Shown here: positions 1-7,994 of the stretch, in pieces
Layout of the letters: the number at the start of each line of letters is the position of its first letter
How positions within the stretch are numbered: the stretch's first letter is position 1
Assembly: GCA_030549205.1 (NCBI GenBank)
Contig: JAUKTV010000002.1
Span: 1-64,000 of the forward strand
Origin: Apiosordaria backusii
Lineage: Eukaryota; Ascomycota; Sordariomycetes; Sordariales; Lasiosphaeriaceae
Length of the DNA: 64,000 nt
Direction: 5' to 3'
Made by a program: the position numbers and the translations under genes
The notes under the pieces: model-generated
Database searches by the model: none
What the model saw: only the letters and a program-made list of their open reading frames with translations
Told to the model about the DNA's origin: nothing

Positions 1-1123
1 TAAACCTTTAATACCCTATTAAACTTAATTTTTACACTCTTTATAGTATAATAAATTTAATAACAGGCGTAAATTTAAACCTTTATAGGCCCTCGGAAAA
101 CCTAATAAAGGTAAAGTAAGCTTAATCTTTACTTTAAAATCTTAGCTTAATAAATAGGCTTAAAAAACAATAATTTCTATAGCCTATTTATAATATAATC
201 TATAATAGCTTCAGCTGTTATTTATAAAAGGCTTTAAGTTTAAACTTATAAACTTATAATTTAATTAAATATCTTTTAAGCTTATAACCTATTAAAATAA
301 GTATAGCCAATTACAGGCCTAAAGGCCCTGTAATTAATACTTATATACTAACTTATAATACAGTAAAAGTCTTACACATAATACCTATAGCTTAATACTA
401 AAGTACTAAAGTATAGCACCCTATAAGTACTGTAAAATAGAAATATAGTAAGTAAATAATTATATTATAATATTAGCTTTTTATAAATCCATTATAATAA
501 TCTTTATAATAAGGTTTATACTTAACCTCTACTATATACCGACCGATTAATATACGGTATCTCGCATACCCTAATAGGCAAAGAGGCTAAAGTATAATTT
601 AATTAACCCTAAAATTTACTAAACCCTATAAACTACTTACTAAATCCTCTATAGCTTCTAACTTATAAGGCCTATAAGCCTATAATTTAATATAGTAATA
701 ATATACCTACTTAACTATAGGCTTACCAATTCTTAGCCAATTTAACTAACCTAATAATTAACTACAGATCTTACAGGCAGCTAAGTTAATATAGTTCACA
801 GCTCTTTAAAAATCGACTTACGGCTATATAAAAGGGCCGTAAAACCCGACACCCTTAACCTAAAGTATAGGTTATTATAAAGTTAAGGTTAAGCCACTTA
901 TACTACCTATAATAGTAGGCCTTAGTAGCCTGAATATAAAATTACAAGCGGTTTGGCCTACTGGTTAATAGGATGCAGGCCTTTAAATAGCCCTACAGTG
1001 AAGTAAGGTACCGGGTAAATACCGGGTAGCTGACGGGTAGGCTTTCCTACTTGAGCTTCCATCACGTAGTATAATAGCAGCTACTTACTGTAAACTTAGG
1101 CCTCACAGGGACCTAGTTTAACA
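1..1123 (-). mobile_element. Ty1/copia-like copy Z, 5' end, truncated by window edge
   Basis: This stretch is the reverse complement of the 5' LTR plus the first 290 bases of the internal region of the copia-like family seen in copies C (26079 on) and D (55555 on). The LTR is at 290-1123 and the internal part at 1-289, leaving the window on the left. It interrupts copy A, whose forward-oriented internal sequence resumes at 1124, so Z inserted into A in inverted orientation. It is AT-rich and RIP-mutated, although parts of the LTR (about 940-1120) keep more G and C than the other copies. No coding region is visible. The second LTR and the TSD partner lie outside the window. Confidence 0.8.
290..1123 (-). 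repeat. 5' LTR of copia-like copy Z
   Basis: Read on the minus strand it begins TGTTAAACTAGGTCC at 1123 and ends near 290 in TTTTAATA, followed by the RIP-altered primer site GGTTATAAGCTT. The length (834 bp) matches the family's other LTRs (815-873 bp). The terminal CA appears as TA, as expected after C-to-T mutation. Confidence 0.8.
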
Positions 1124-2178
1124 GTTAAAAATAGCCTCCTACTTTAACTATAACTAAATAGGTAGTTCTATAAATCCTAAAGGTAAATAAAATAGTAAAA
1201 AGGTAAAGCGACGTTTTTAACCACTACTATTATTAATAGTTACAGTATTTTACTATATAAAATAAAGCCTATTCTTTAAAGCTCTTAAATATTATAAACT
1301 TAATACCTTTTACTATATAAATAAACTATAACTAAAACCTTAATTAAAAACGGTATTAAGCTAAGGTCTTAAAGTCCTATAGAATACTTTAACGGTAAGT
1401 ATACCAAGCCCTCTATAGATTTAAAAATGCAAAATATAAGGCTTAAGCAGGGGTCTTTTAAAAGAAAGAAATTAATAGATTCTTACTATATAGGCCTTTA
1501 CTGTTTAACTTAAAAAATAAAAAGCTTAAATTTAATAGTTATAAAGTACTATAACTGAAGTAGTAAAGTAAATTAAGCTTTTAATAGCAGTTTAAAATAC
1601 TTTAAAACAGCCTAAGGCTACTATAATTACTCCTTTAATAATGGCTAAAGCTATATATATAGAAGCTACAGTAGCCTACCAATTAAGGCTTAAAGTTAAT
1701 AATAATTCTACTAAGATCCTATATATTACTATAGCCATTAAAATAATTAAAAAGGTCTATAAATTCTCTATTAATTAAAGGCTTATAAACCTTAAAAATT
1801 TCGATCTATAAAAATAGGGCTTAAATATTATACTACATACTATCGATATAACTACTTTTATAAAAGACCCTACTATAGTAGCCTACTAAAGTAATACTAA
1901 ACAGGCCCTACTATTAATATTACTTCAAAATAATATAGCCTTAGGCCTTTAGGCTTCTATTTTATAATAAACAAGCCCTATTAAAGCCTATAAACTATTC
2001 ATTTAAAGGTATTTTTATAGCGTTAAATTATAATAAGGGAACCTTTATAGAAAATACCACTCCTTAAACTTCTACTAATTTATTAACTTTTTAATAGATT
2101 TTAACGTTAAATTCTTTAATACAATTAGCCAGTTTATATTAACCGATATTAACCTTTAAACTATAAATTAAGTAAATC

Positions 2179-2237
2179 TGTGAAGATATATACTACCCTA
2201 CCTTGCCTGTGGGCAAGGATGTCCTTTTGGTTCCACA
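2179..2237 (+). repeat. Left 59-bp LTR of the TRIM
   Basis: It appears identical to the right copy. It contains a 7-bp stem with a 4-nt loop (CCTTGCC at 2201-2207, GGCAAGG at 2212-2218), followed by a TTTT run at 2225-2228. Confidence 0.85.
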
Positions 2238-2248
2238 GTTATGAGCCC
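2238..2248 (+). promoter_or_regulatory. Primer-binding site of the TRIM (initiator tRNA-Met half-molecule type)
   Basis: GTTATGAGCCC starts directly after the left LTR. Its complement GGGCTCATAAC is the anticodon loop region of initiator tRNA-Met, the part used as half-tRNA primer by Drosophila copia and by Ty5. The copia-like copies here have a RIP-altered version (GGTTATAAGCTT) in the same place. Confidence 0.7.
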
Positions 2249-2253
2249 TTGGT

Positions 2254-2328
2254 TGACGCAGTGGCTAAATGCGCCACATTCCGGCTGCGCGATTACTTGG
2301 AACACCACAAAGGCCAGGGTTCGATTCA
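2254..2328 (+). promoter_or_regulatory. tRNA-like Pol III A-box and B-box inside the TRIM
   Basis: TGACGCAGTGG (2254-2264) resembles the tRNA A-box consensus TRGCNNAGTGG. GGTTCGATTCA (2318-2328) matches the B-box in all but the last position. TTGGT just before and ACCAA just after can pair like an acceptor stem. I could not fold an anticodon arm, so this is tRNA-like sequence and not a tRNA gene. Confidence 0.55.
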
Positions 2329-2470
2329 CGGTCCGACCAATTCTTCTGAATATTCCTACGCTAAGGCCCGAAGCGGGATACAAGGAGCGTAGGTGGAATT
2401 GGGAAAACAGCCGACCGTGAACTCGATGCAGTAGTACGAAGTGCTCCAGCCCTCCAGGCAATGCCTGAAG

Positions 2471-2483
2471 ACCAGAGGGGGCG
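2471..2483 (+). promoter_or_regulatory. Polypurine tract of the TRIM
   Basis: ACCAGAGGGGGCG lies directly upstream of the right LTR, the position from which plus-strand DNA synthesis starts in LTR elements. Confidence 0.6.
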
Positions 2484-2542
2484 TGTGAAGATATATACTA
2501 CCCTACCTTGCCTGTGGGCAAGGATGTCCTTTTGGTTCCACA
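2484..2542 (+). repeat. Right 59-bp LTR of the TRIM
   Basis: Direct repeat of 2179-2237 with no difference seen. It is followed at once by AAATC, which matches the five bases before the left LTR. Confidence 0.85.
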
Positions 2543-3144
2543 AAATCAATACTTATAAACTATAAAAAAGAGCTTTTTATAGTAGACTAAAAGATAATAA
2601 AGTACTATATAGACTATTAAAGCACTAAGCTAAAATATAGATACTATTAACTTAAGCTTCTTAATAATAAACTTATTAAAAGAATAGTATATTCTAGCCT
2701 CTATTACTATTAAAAGTATAGCTTATAAAAGTAAAGAAAGCCTTTATAAAGGTATTAAAAAGAAGGTTTTTTTAAGTAAGAAGTTTAAAAGTAAAAGTAA
2801 TAATAGCTTTAATAACCTTAGTAGCTTTTCTTAAAAAAAAAAAGAAAAAGGTTTTAAAAGGCTTAAAAGCGTTAAAAAAAGGCTTAAGGTTAAAGATTTA
2901 TTTACCTATATAATAAGCTTTTATAATCTGGCTTTAAAGGTCTTTAAAGACTTCGATAGTAATAATAATAACGATGGTATTTATATAGTGTCTATAAGGC
3001 TTATTAAAAGTATTAAAAGTATTAAAGGTAAAGCTTTAGTAGTACTTTCTTTAAAGAATATCCTTTTATATAATATTAAGTTTACTAATTATATTATTAA
3101 TAATCGAAAATAGTTTACTAATTATAAACTTAATAATAGCTTAC

Positions 3145-3547
3145 TGTGACGAACCCCTGTACAGAACCTCTGAAAGGGATACTCGGTTGAAGGTAACTTC
3201 TGACAATTGGTTCGGTGCAGCTAAACAGTGCACAACAAGATGTCTCAATGTAAACACAAGATACCGTGAATACAAGCTGTGATTGCATACTGCGGAACTA
3301 TCTACCAGCTACCTAGTTCCTCCGTATATATAGACCTGTGATTTTCCCGATCATGGTGATCATTCCGCTCTTCCCCAATGATCACAATGATCGCTATGAT
3401 CCCTCTGTGCTTCCCTATTGGTTATGCTCCTGCGGTCACTGTGTCCCTCAGTCTTATTATCCGTGCTCGCCTGGGCTGCCGTGTCCTTGTTCTGATTGGC
3501 TGGTGACCTTGCACTGCTCCACCGTTCCCGACGTTAAGGTTGTGACA
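3145..3547 (-). repeat. 3' LTR of Gypsy-1
   Basis: Starts TGTGACGAACC and ends TTGTGACA on the plus strand. A TATA-like TATATATA lies near 3325. On the RNA-sense strand the U3 part holds five GATC-cored motifs within about 60 bp (plus coordinates 3358-3412), including GATCA-tgg-TGATC inverted and ATGATC repeated. Confidence 0.92.
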
Positions 3548-3552
3548 CGATG

Positions 3553-3562
3553 CTCCCTCCCC
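3553..3562 (-). promoter_or_regulatory. Polypurine tract of Gypsy-1
   Basis: On the minus strand GGGGAGGGAG followed by CATCG leads directly into the 3' LTR. Gypsy-2 has GGGGAGGAGGGGAA at the matching place (17524-17537). Confidence 0.7.
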
Positions 3563-3668
3563 AGGCCGACGTCTCGGCGGCCAAGTCCTCTTTTGCTTCT
3601 CCTTCTCTTCTCACCATTCCCAAGGCAAGTACTCCTTCTTCACCTTCTCCTTCCTACTGACGTTCGTC

Positions 3669-4360
3669 ATGTCTGACCCCTTCAGAGTTTCCAAGTCCCT
3701 GCAGACTCCTGCTCCGAACGTCAGTCAGCAACACCGTCGTCGTTTAGCTTTAGCTGCCTTTATCGATCTTGAAGGCTTCATCATCATGCCCTGCTCTTTT
3801 TGCGCCGCCCATGGCTTAACTTGTCGTCTTCATGAGCGTTCCTCTCGTTGCGGCGAGTGTGTGCGTCGGGCCCGCACCTGCGACGCGTCGGGTACTCCCA
3901 CTGCCACACGTTGGTTGGTCCTCCCCCTTGTTAGTGTTCCGGCTAACCTTGTTTAGTTGAACGCCTGGTTGCCGAACACCATCGTTTGTCTTCAGCGGAG
4001 TTAGCTGCCGAACAGCGACTTCTGGACGCCCACCGTGAAGCCGAAGAGGCTACGCGCAAAGCGCAGGAAGCCGTTGCTTGCTTGTCCCGCCTTCGCCAAC
4101 AGAAGCGGCACTTGTCGGAACGGGGTGCTGCCATCATTGGCGAGGTCGCGCCTACACTTGATCCCCCCGCCGTCGTTGCTCCTGGTGCCGACCTCTCCGA
4201 CTGGCCCTCGGTCTTGCCTGACTGGCCGTTTCCTGACCTTGGTGCCGCTGCCCCTGCCGACGACTTATTCCTGGACCCCCAACTTCCCCTTGGTCCTTCG
4301 TCGCCCTCGGCCGCCCGGGATTCCTCCGGTGGAACTCCTCCAATTTCTCAGGGCAGTTGA
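3669..4360 (+). CDS. Antisense accessory gene of Gypsy-1: Zn2Cys6 zinc-cluster and coiled-coil protein
   Basis: This gene lies on the strand opposite gag-pol, between the 3' LTR and the end of pol. Two reading frames, 3669-3909 and 3957-4360, join through a 47-nt intron (3910-3956) to give 214 residues. Residues 39-68 show C-x2-C-x6-C-x8-C-x2-C-x6-C, the spacing of the fungal Zn2Cys6 (Gal4-type) DNA-binding cluster, starting at CSFC. A run of charged residues rich in Ala, Glu and Arg, probably a coiled coil, follows at about 85-140. The tail is acidic and rich in Pro and Trp (SDWPSVLPDWPFPDL). The start ATG is supported by Gypsy-2, whose protein begins with a similar MS...RVSK. The 3' end overlaps the pol tail by 209 bp. 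A role as transcription regulator is inferred from the domain only. Confidence 0.7.
3910..3956 (+). other. Predicted 47-nt intron of the antisense gene
   Basis: Donor GTTGGT, branch point GGCTAAC and acceptor TTTAG, with 8 nt between branch and acceptor, fit fungal introns. Removal restores one frame; unspliced, the frame hits a TAG at 3954. These signals are in order only on the plus strand, so the sense genomic RNA of the element would keep the intron. Confidence 0.65.
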
Positions 4361-7300
4361 GGTTCGTAGCAGGCTCCCATGAGTTATCCGTGTCTGGGTA
4401 GTCCAGCCAGCTAACGAGGTACTCCAGCCGTTTGTTGTTAATGCGAGAATCCAACACTTCTTCTACATCGTACTCCTCTTCCTCGTCTGCAGCCTCCACA
4501 CGTGTGTCCAGATTAGCCGTCCGTGGTGCCGGTTCCAAGAGTGAAACGTGAAAGGAGTTTGATCGTAGTCGCATTGTATCAGGCAGCTTGAGCTTGTATG
4601 CTGTCTCTGATATCTTCTTTTCGACCGTGAAGGGTCCCACTCTCCTGTGGTCCAGCTTCTTGCTTGGTCGTTTTGTTCGCAAATTTCGTGTTGACAGAAA
4701 CACTTTATCTCCCTCCCTCAGGCGAGGTCCCTCGAGCCGCTTTGTGTTGTAATATTTGCGCATCCGTTCTCTGACGAACTCGAGTTCTTTCCTGAGTCTG
4801 GCGTGCAGCATGTGCAGCTTGCCTGCCTTGACTGCCGCTCTAGGCACTCTTGCTTCTGGCCCTTGCCGTAGATCTGCCTCAAAGCCGTAATTCGCGAAGA
4901 ATGGCGTAACCTTTGTCGTTTCCGTGGGTGCCGTGTTGTACGCGAGCTGTGCTGCTGGCAAGAGTTCAACCCAGTTGTCTTGCTCGAAATTGATGTAGTT
5001 CCGAAGATATTGTTCCACAATCTGGTTGAGTCTTTCTGTTTGCCCGTCTGTCTGCGGATGGTACGCTGACGACGTCTTGCTCTTCACTCCCACTGACTCC
5101 ATCAGAGCCTTCCAAAACTTCGATACGAACTTGGTGTCGCGATCCGTGATGAATTCCCTTGGCCATGTGTGTGTCGCTGTAACGTTCCGAAACACCACAT
5201 CCGCCAACTGTTCCGCCGTCCAGGTCTCTTTGTGGGGTAGGAAATACGCCCACTTGGTGAGCCTGTCGACTACCGTCAAGATGCTGTCGTACTTGACGCC
5301 TGTGGTTGTATCCTTGGAAACTGGAAGCTTGGTGATGAAATCCATTGACACCGAGCTCCAGGGTTGTTCTGCCACTGGCAATGGTTCCAAGAATCCGTAT
5401 GGTTTGTGCCTTTCTGCCCTTGTTCTTCTGCAGAGGTCACATTCCCGTAGAGTCTCTTCTACGTCCTTCTTCAATCCTGGCCAGTTGAAATGTTGTTTGA
5501 TCTTTTCTGTCGTCTTGGCCACTCCCATGTGTCCTCCGAGCTTCGACTCGTGGATTTCCTGAACCAGTGTCTTCCGCTGCTCTGGGTCGACGTAGGCCCG
5601 GTTGTTGTACCAAAGCCGGTAGTTGTCGTCCTTCTGAATCCCCAGAGACTCCAACTCCATCCATCGTTCCTGGTCGTTGTTGCTGACACTGCTCTGATAC
5701 CTGTGGGTCGTTGATTCTTCTCGGTACACTGCGCAACATTCTGCCCACTGCTGAAGTGGATGCCTCAGTGTGCCTTCTGCTGTTTCTTGCAGCAGGGGTG
5801 GTGATTCTTCTGCCACTTTCTCCTCGTGGTGGTCCGCCCTTCTGCTTAGAGCGTCCGCTCTCGCATTCTCGGATCCCTTCTTGTAATGGATCTGAAAATT
5901 GAACTCAGACAGGAATTCTGACCACCTGCCTTGCCTGGCGTTGAGGACCTTGGTAGTAGTGAAATACTTCAAGTTTTTGTGATCCGTGTAGACCTGAACC
6001 TCGTAGTTGGTACCGCTGAGATAGGGTCTCCATTCCTCAAAAGCCTCGATGATGGCAAGCAGCTCCTTGTCGTGGATTGGGTAGTTCTTGCGTGGTCCCT
6101 CCAGCTTCTTCGAAAAGAATGCTACCGGGTGCAACTTCCCGTCCTGGTCTCGTTGTCCTAGCTGTCCTCCGATGGCGTAGTCGGAAGCGTCTGTCTCAAC
6201 TTCGAAAGGTCGTCCTGGATCCGGAAGCTTGAGTACTGGGTCCGCCACGATGGCGTTTTTGATGGCCTGAAAAGCCTCTTCCTGTTCTTCTTTCCACTTG
6301 AACTCGGCGTCCTTCTTGGTTAGGTCGTTCAATGGTTTTGCAATGGCGCCGTAGTTCCGTATGAACATTCGATAGAAATTGGTGAACCCCAGAAACTCTC
6401 GAACTCTTGTCTTCAGCCGTTCGGGTGTTTCTCCCTGTGGTCTCGGCCAGTCCTTGACTGCCGCGATCTTCCCTGGTTCCATTCGCACTTCTCCCGGCGA
6501 GATCAGATACCCGAGATAGACCGTCTCCTGCACATGGAACTCGCTCTTGTCCTTGTTGACCGATAGTCCTGCTCCATGTAGCGCGTCCAAAATTTCCTTG
6601 ACGTGCTGTTTGTGTTCTTCCAGAGTGCGTGAGTAGATGAGAACGTCGTCGAGGTAACAAACTGCTGTTTTGTCGAGATACTGGCGAATCGTGTGATCAA
6701 CGAGGGCCTGGAAAGTTGCTGGTGCATTGGTGAGCCCGAACGGCATAACGAGGTACTCGAAATGCCCGTAAGGCGTGCGAAAAGCTGTCTTCCATTCGTC
6801 TCCCTCCTTGATTCGTATGTGCGCGTACCCGACTGGCATATCAAGTCTGGTGAACCATTGTGCCCCTGACAGTTGACTTCGCAATCGCGAAATCAGCGGT
6901 AGTGGGTAACCGTTCTTCACCGTCTCCTGATTCAGCTGTCGATAATCCACACACAGTCGCGGACTCCCATCTTTCTTCGGCACGAAGAAAACAGGATATC
7001 CAGCTGGCGATGTGGATGGTCTGATGTGTCCTCTCTTGATATTTTCGTCCAAATACTTCCGTAACTCCTCACTCTGCTTGTCGTTGGTGTGGTAGACCTG
7101 GAAGAGCTTGAGCTTTGCTCCTTCCTTGAGCTTGATCTCATGGTCCCATGGTCCCCTCTCTGGTAGACCCTGAAGGTGTTTTGCCGTGAACACCGGATGT
7201 CCTTGATACTCCGATGGCACTCCCTTCTTCTCGTCCTTCCGTATGTTGTTGTAGTAGGCGTATTTGTCCTTCATTGCTGCCGCAATTTCCATCAACGCAA

Positions 7301-7994
7301 CTGTTCCTACCAACCCTACTTCTTCGATCTTGCCGCCTGTGTCGATTGAGTACACTAATATTTCCCGTGTCTCTTGCGGTGGTGCCGTGGAGGGTGCTTG
7401 TCCCGCACTCTGCTCCTGCCGTGCTCCTGATCTCCCATCGTTGGTTGGGTACTCCCGATATGTCCTCGGTCGTAGGTGGCCACCATCCTTCCAGTCGATG
7501 TCTGGGTTGTAGTCCTCGTGCCATGGCTGCCCCAGGATCATGTCCTTTTCTGGCCCCATGTCCACGATGTCGAAAATCACTGTCGTTGTTTTTCCCGACA
7601 CTGTGATGTCCAGTGGTAGCGTCTCTCTGCTCACCAACTGCGTGGGGAAGGGTCCTTTCATGACGACCTCTTCCTCCTTCTTTCTCCATGGAACCCGGGC
7701 TTGTTGTACAAATCTTGGTGAAATCAAGTCCGCTTCTGCTCCACTGTCCACGAGTGCTTGCGTTTGGAAACTCTTCCAACGTGCCGTCACTCGCAATCTT
7801 TTGTCTTTCATGCCCCTCCTCTGTGCCGCAGCGACCTCGCTGATGTGTAGCTCGTGGTCCTTTAGAGGTTTGCGGCCTCCGCGAAAGGCCGTGACCCTTT
7901 TCCCGACTGTTGTTGAGCCTCCAGAGCGTCCTCCTTCGCCGAACTGTCCAGCAGTTCGAAATCGGCTAACCATCGTCGTTGGGCTTCCTTCCAC
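4152..7994 (-). CDS. pol: Gypsy-1 Pol polyprotein (protease, RT, RNase H, integrase, chromodomain)
   Basis: The frame is open from an ATG at 7994, but translation probably enters by -1 frameshift at 7898-7904 from gag. Domains by residue from 7994: aspartic protease with LVDSGAEADLIS near 80-95; RT with LDMPVGYAHIRI near 380 and the catalytic YLDD near 446; RNase H with DASDYAIGG near 600; integrase zinc-binding HHCC region near 830-870; integrase core with MDFITKLP near 883, TDRDTKF near 950 and YHPQTDGQTERLNQ near 985; C-terminal chromodomain near 1170-1215 (EYLVSWLDYP, NSWEP). This order defines a Ty3/Gypsy chromovirus; the chromodomain targets integration to modified chromatin. It is uninterrupted over 1280 codons. 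The last 209 bp are shared with the antisense gene. Confidence 0.95.
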   Translation of the reverse strand: MEGSPTTMVSRFRTAGQFGEGGRSGGSTTVGKRVTAFRGGRKPLKDHELHISEVAAAQRRGMKDKRLRVTARWKSFQTQALVDSGAEADLISPRFVQQARVPWRKKEEEVVMKGPFPTQLVSRETLPLDITVSGKTTTVIFDIVDMGPEKDMILGQPWHEDYNPDIDWKDGGHLRPRTYREYPTNDGRSGARQEQSAGQAPSTAPPQETREILVYSIDTGGKIEEVGLVGTVALMEIAAAMKDKYAYYNNIRKDEKKGVPSEYQGHPVFTAKHLQGLPERGPWDHEIKLKEGAKLKLFQVYHTNDKQSEELRKYLDENIKRGHIRPSTSPAGYPVFFVPKKDGSPRLCVDYRQLNQETVKNGYPLPLISRLRSQLSGAQWFTRLDMPVGYAHIRIKEGDEWKTAFRTPYGHFEYLVMPFGLTNAPATFQALVDHTIRQYLDKTAVCYLDDVLIYSRTLEEHKQHVKEILDALHGAGLSVNKDKSEFHVQETVYLGYLISPGEVRMEPGKIAAVKDWPRPQGETPERLKTRVREFLGFTNFYRMFIRNYGAIAKPLNDLTKKDAEFKWKEEQEEAFQAIKNAIVADPVLKLPDPGRPFEVETDASDYAIGGQLGQRDQDGKLHPVAFFSKKLEGPRKNYPIHDKELLAIIEAFEEWRPYLSGTNYEVQVYTDHKNLKYFTTTKVLNARQGRWSEFLSEFNFQIHYKKGSENARADALSRRADHHEEKVAEESPPLLQETAEGTLRHPLQQWAECCAVYREESTTHRYQSSVSNNDQERWMELESLGIQKDDNYRLWYNNRAYVDPEQRKTLVQEIHESKLGGHMGVAKTTEKIKQHFNWPGLKKDVEETLRECDLCRRTRAERHKPYGFLEPLPVAEQPWSSVSMDFITKLPVSKDTTTGVKYDSILTVVDRLTKWAYFLPHKETWTAEQLADVVFRNVTATHTWPREFITDRDTKFVSKFWKALMESVGVKSKTSSAYHPQTDGQTERLNQIVEQYLRNYINFEQDNWVELLPAAQLAYNTAPTETTKVTPFFANYGFEADLRQGPEARVPRAAVKAGKLHMLHARLRKELEFVRERMRKYYNTKRLEGPRLREGDKVFLSTRNLRTKRPSKKLDHRRVGPFTVEKKISETAYKLKLPDTMRLRSNSFHVSLLEPAPRTANLDTRVEAADEEEEYDVEEVLDSRINNKRLEYLVSWLDYPDTDNSWEPATNLNCPEKLEEFHRRNPGRPRATKDQGEVGGPGISRRQGQRHQGQETASQARPRASRRGRHQEQRRRGDQV

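Larger units (their letters stand above)
2179..2542 (+). mobile_element. TRIM: 364-bp miniature LTR retrotransposon
   Basis: Two 59-bp direct repeats (2179-2237 and 2484-2542) with TG...CA ends bound a 246-bp interior. The flanks are AAATC on both sides, a 5-bp TSD. The sister copia copies near 28310 and 60885 show the uninterrupted site. Directly after the left repeat is GTTATGAGCCC (2238-2248), complementary to the anticodon arm of initiator tRNA-Met. Directly before the right repeat is a purine-rich tract (AGAGGGGGCG). These are the hallmarks of a terminal-repeat retrotransposon in miniature. There is no credible protein, so it must be moved by another element's enzymes. It is not RIP-mutated, unlike the DNA around it. 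Confidence 0.85.
1124..2990 (+). pseudogene. Gag-side region of copia copy A (RIP-degraded)
   Basis: Sequence upstream of the recognisable protease. It aligns with 27250-28680 in copy C and 59830-61300 in copy D. By position it should be the leader and gag gene. RIP has removed any usable reading frame, and I could not recognise a zinc knuckle or other Gag motif, so this assignment rests on position alone. A 364-bp TRIM interrupts it at 2179-2542. Confidence 0.5.

Noticed and set aside
2243..2335. A true tRNA gene in the TRIM
   Set aside because: A- and B-box match but no anticodon stem can be formed and the T-stem is mismatched.
2180..2461. Short frames of 62-87 codons in the TRIM
   Set aside because: They cross the LTR, primer site and tRNA-like boxes and have no protein motif.
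3338..3676. 112-codon frame in the Gypsy-1 LTR
   Set aside because: Lies in LTR sequence and repeats at 10268; no homologue in the Gypsy-2 LTR. Chance frame.
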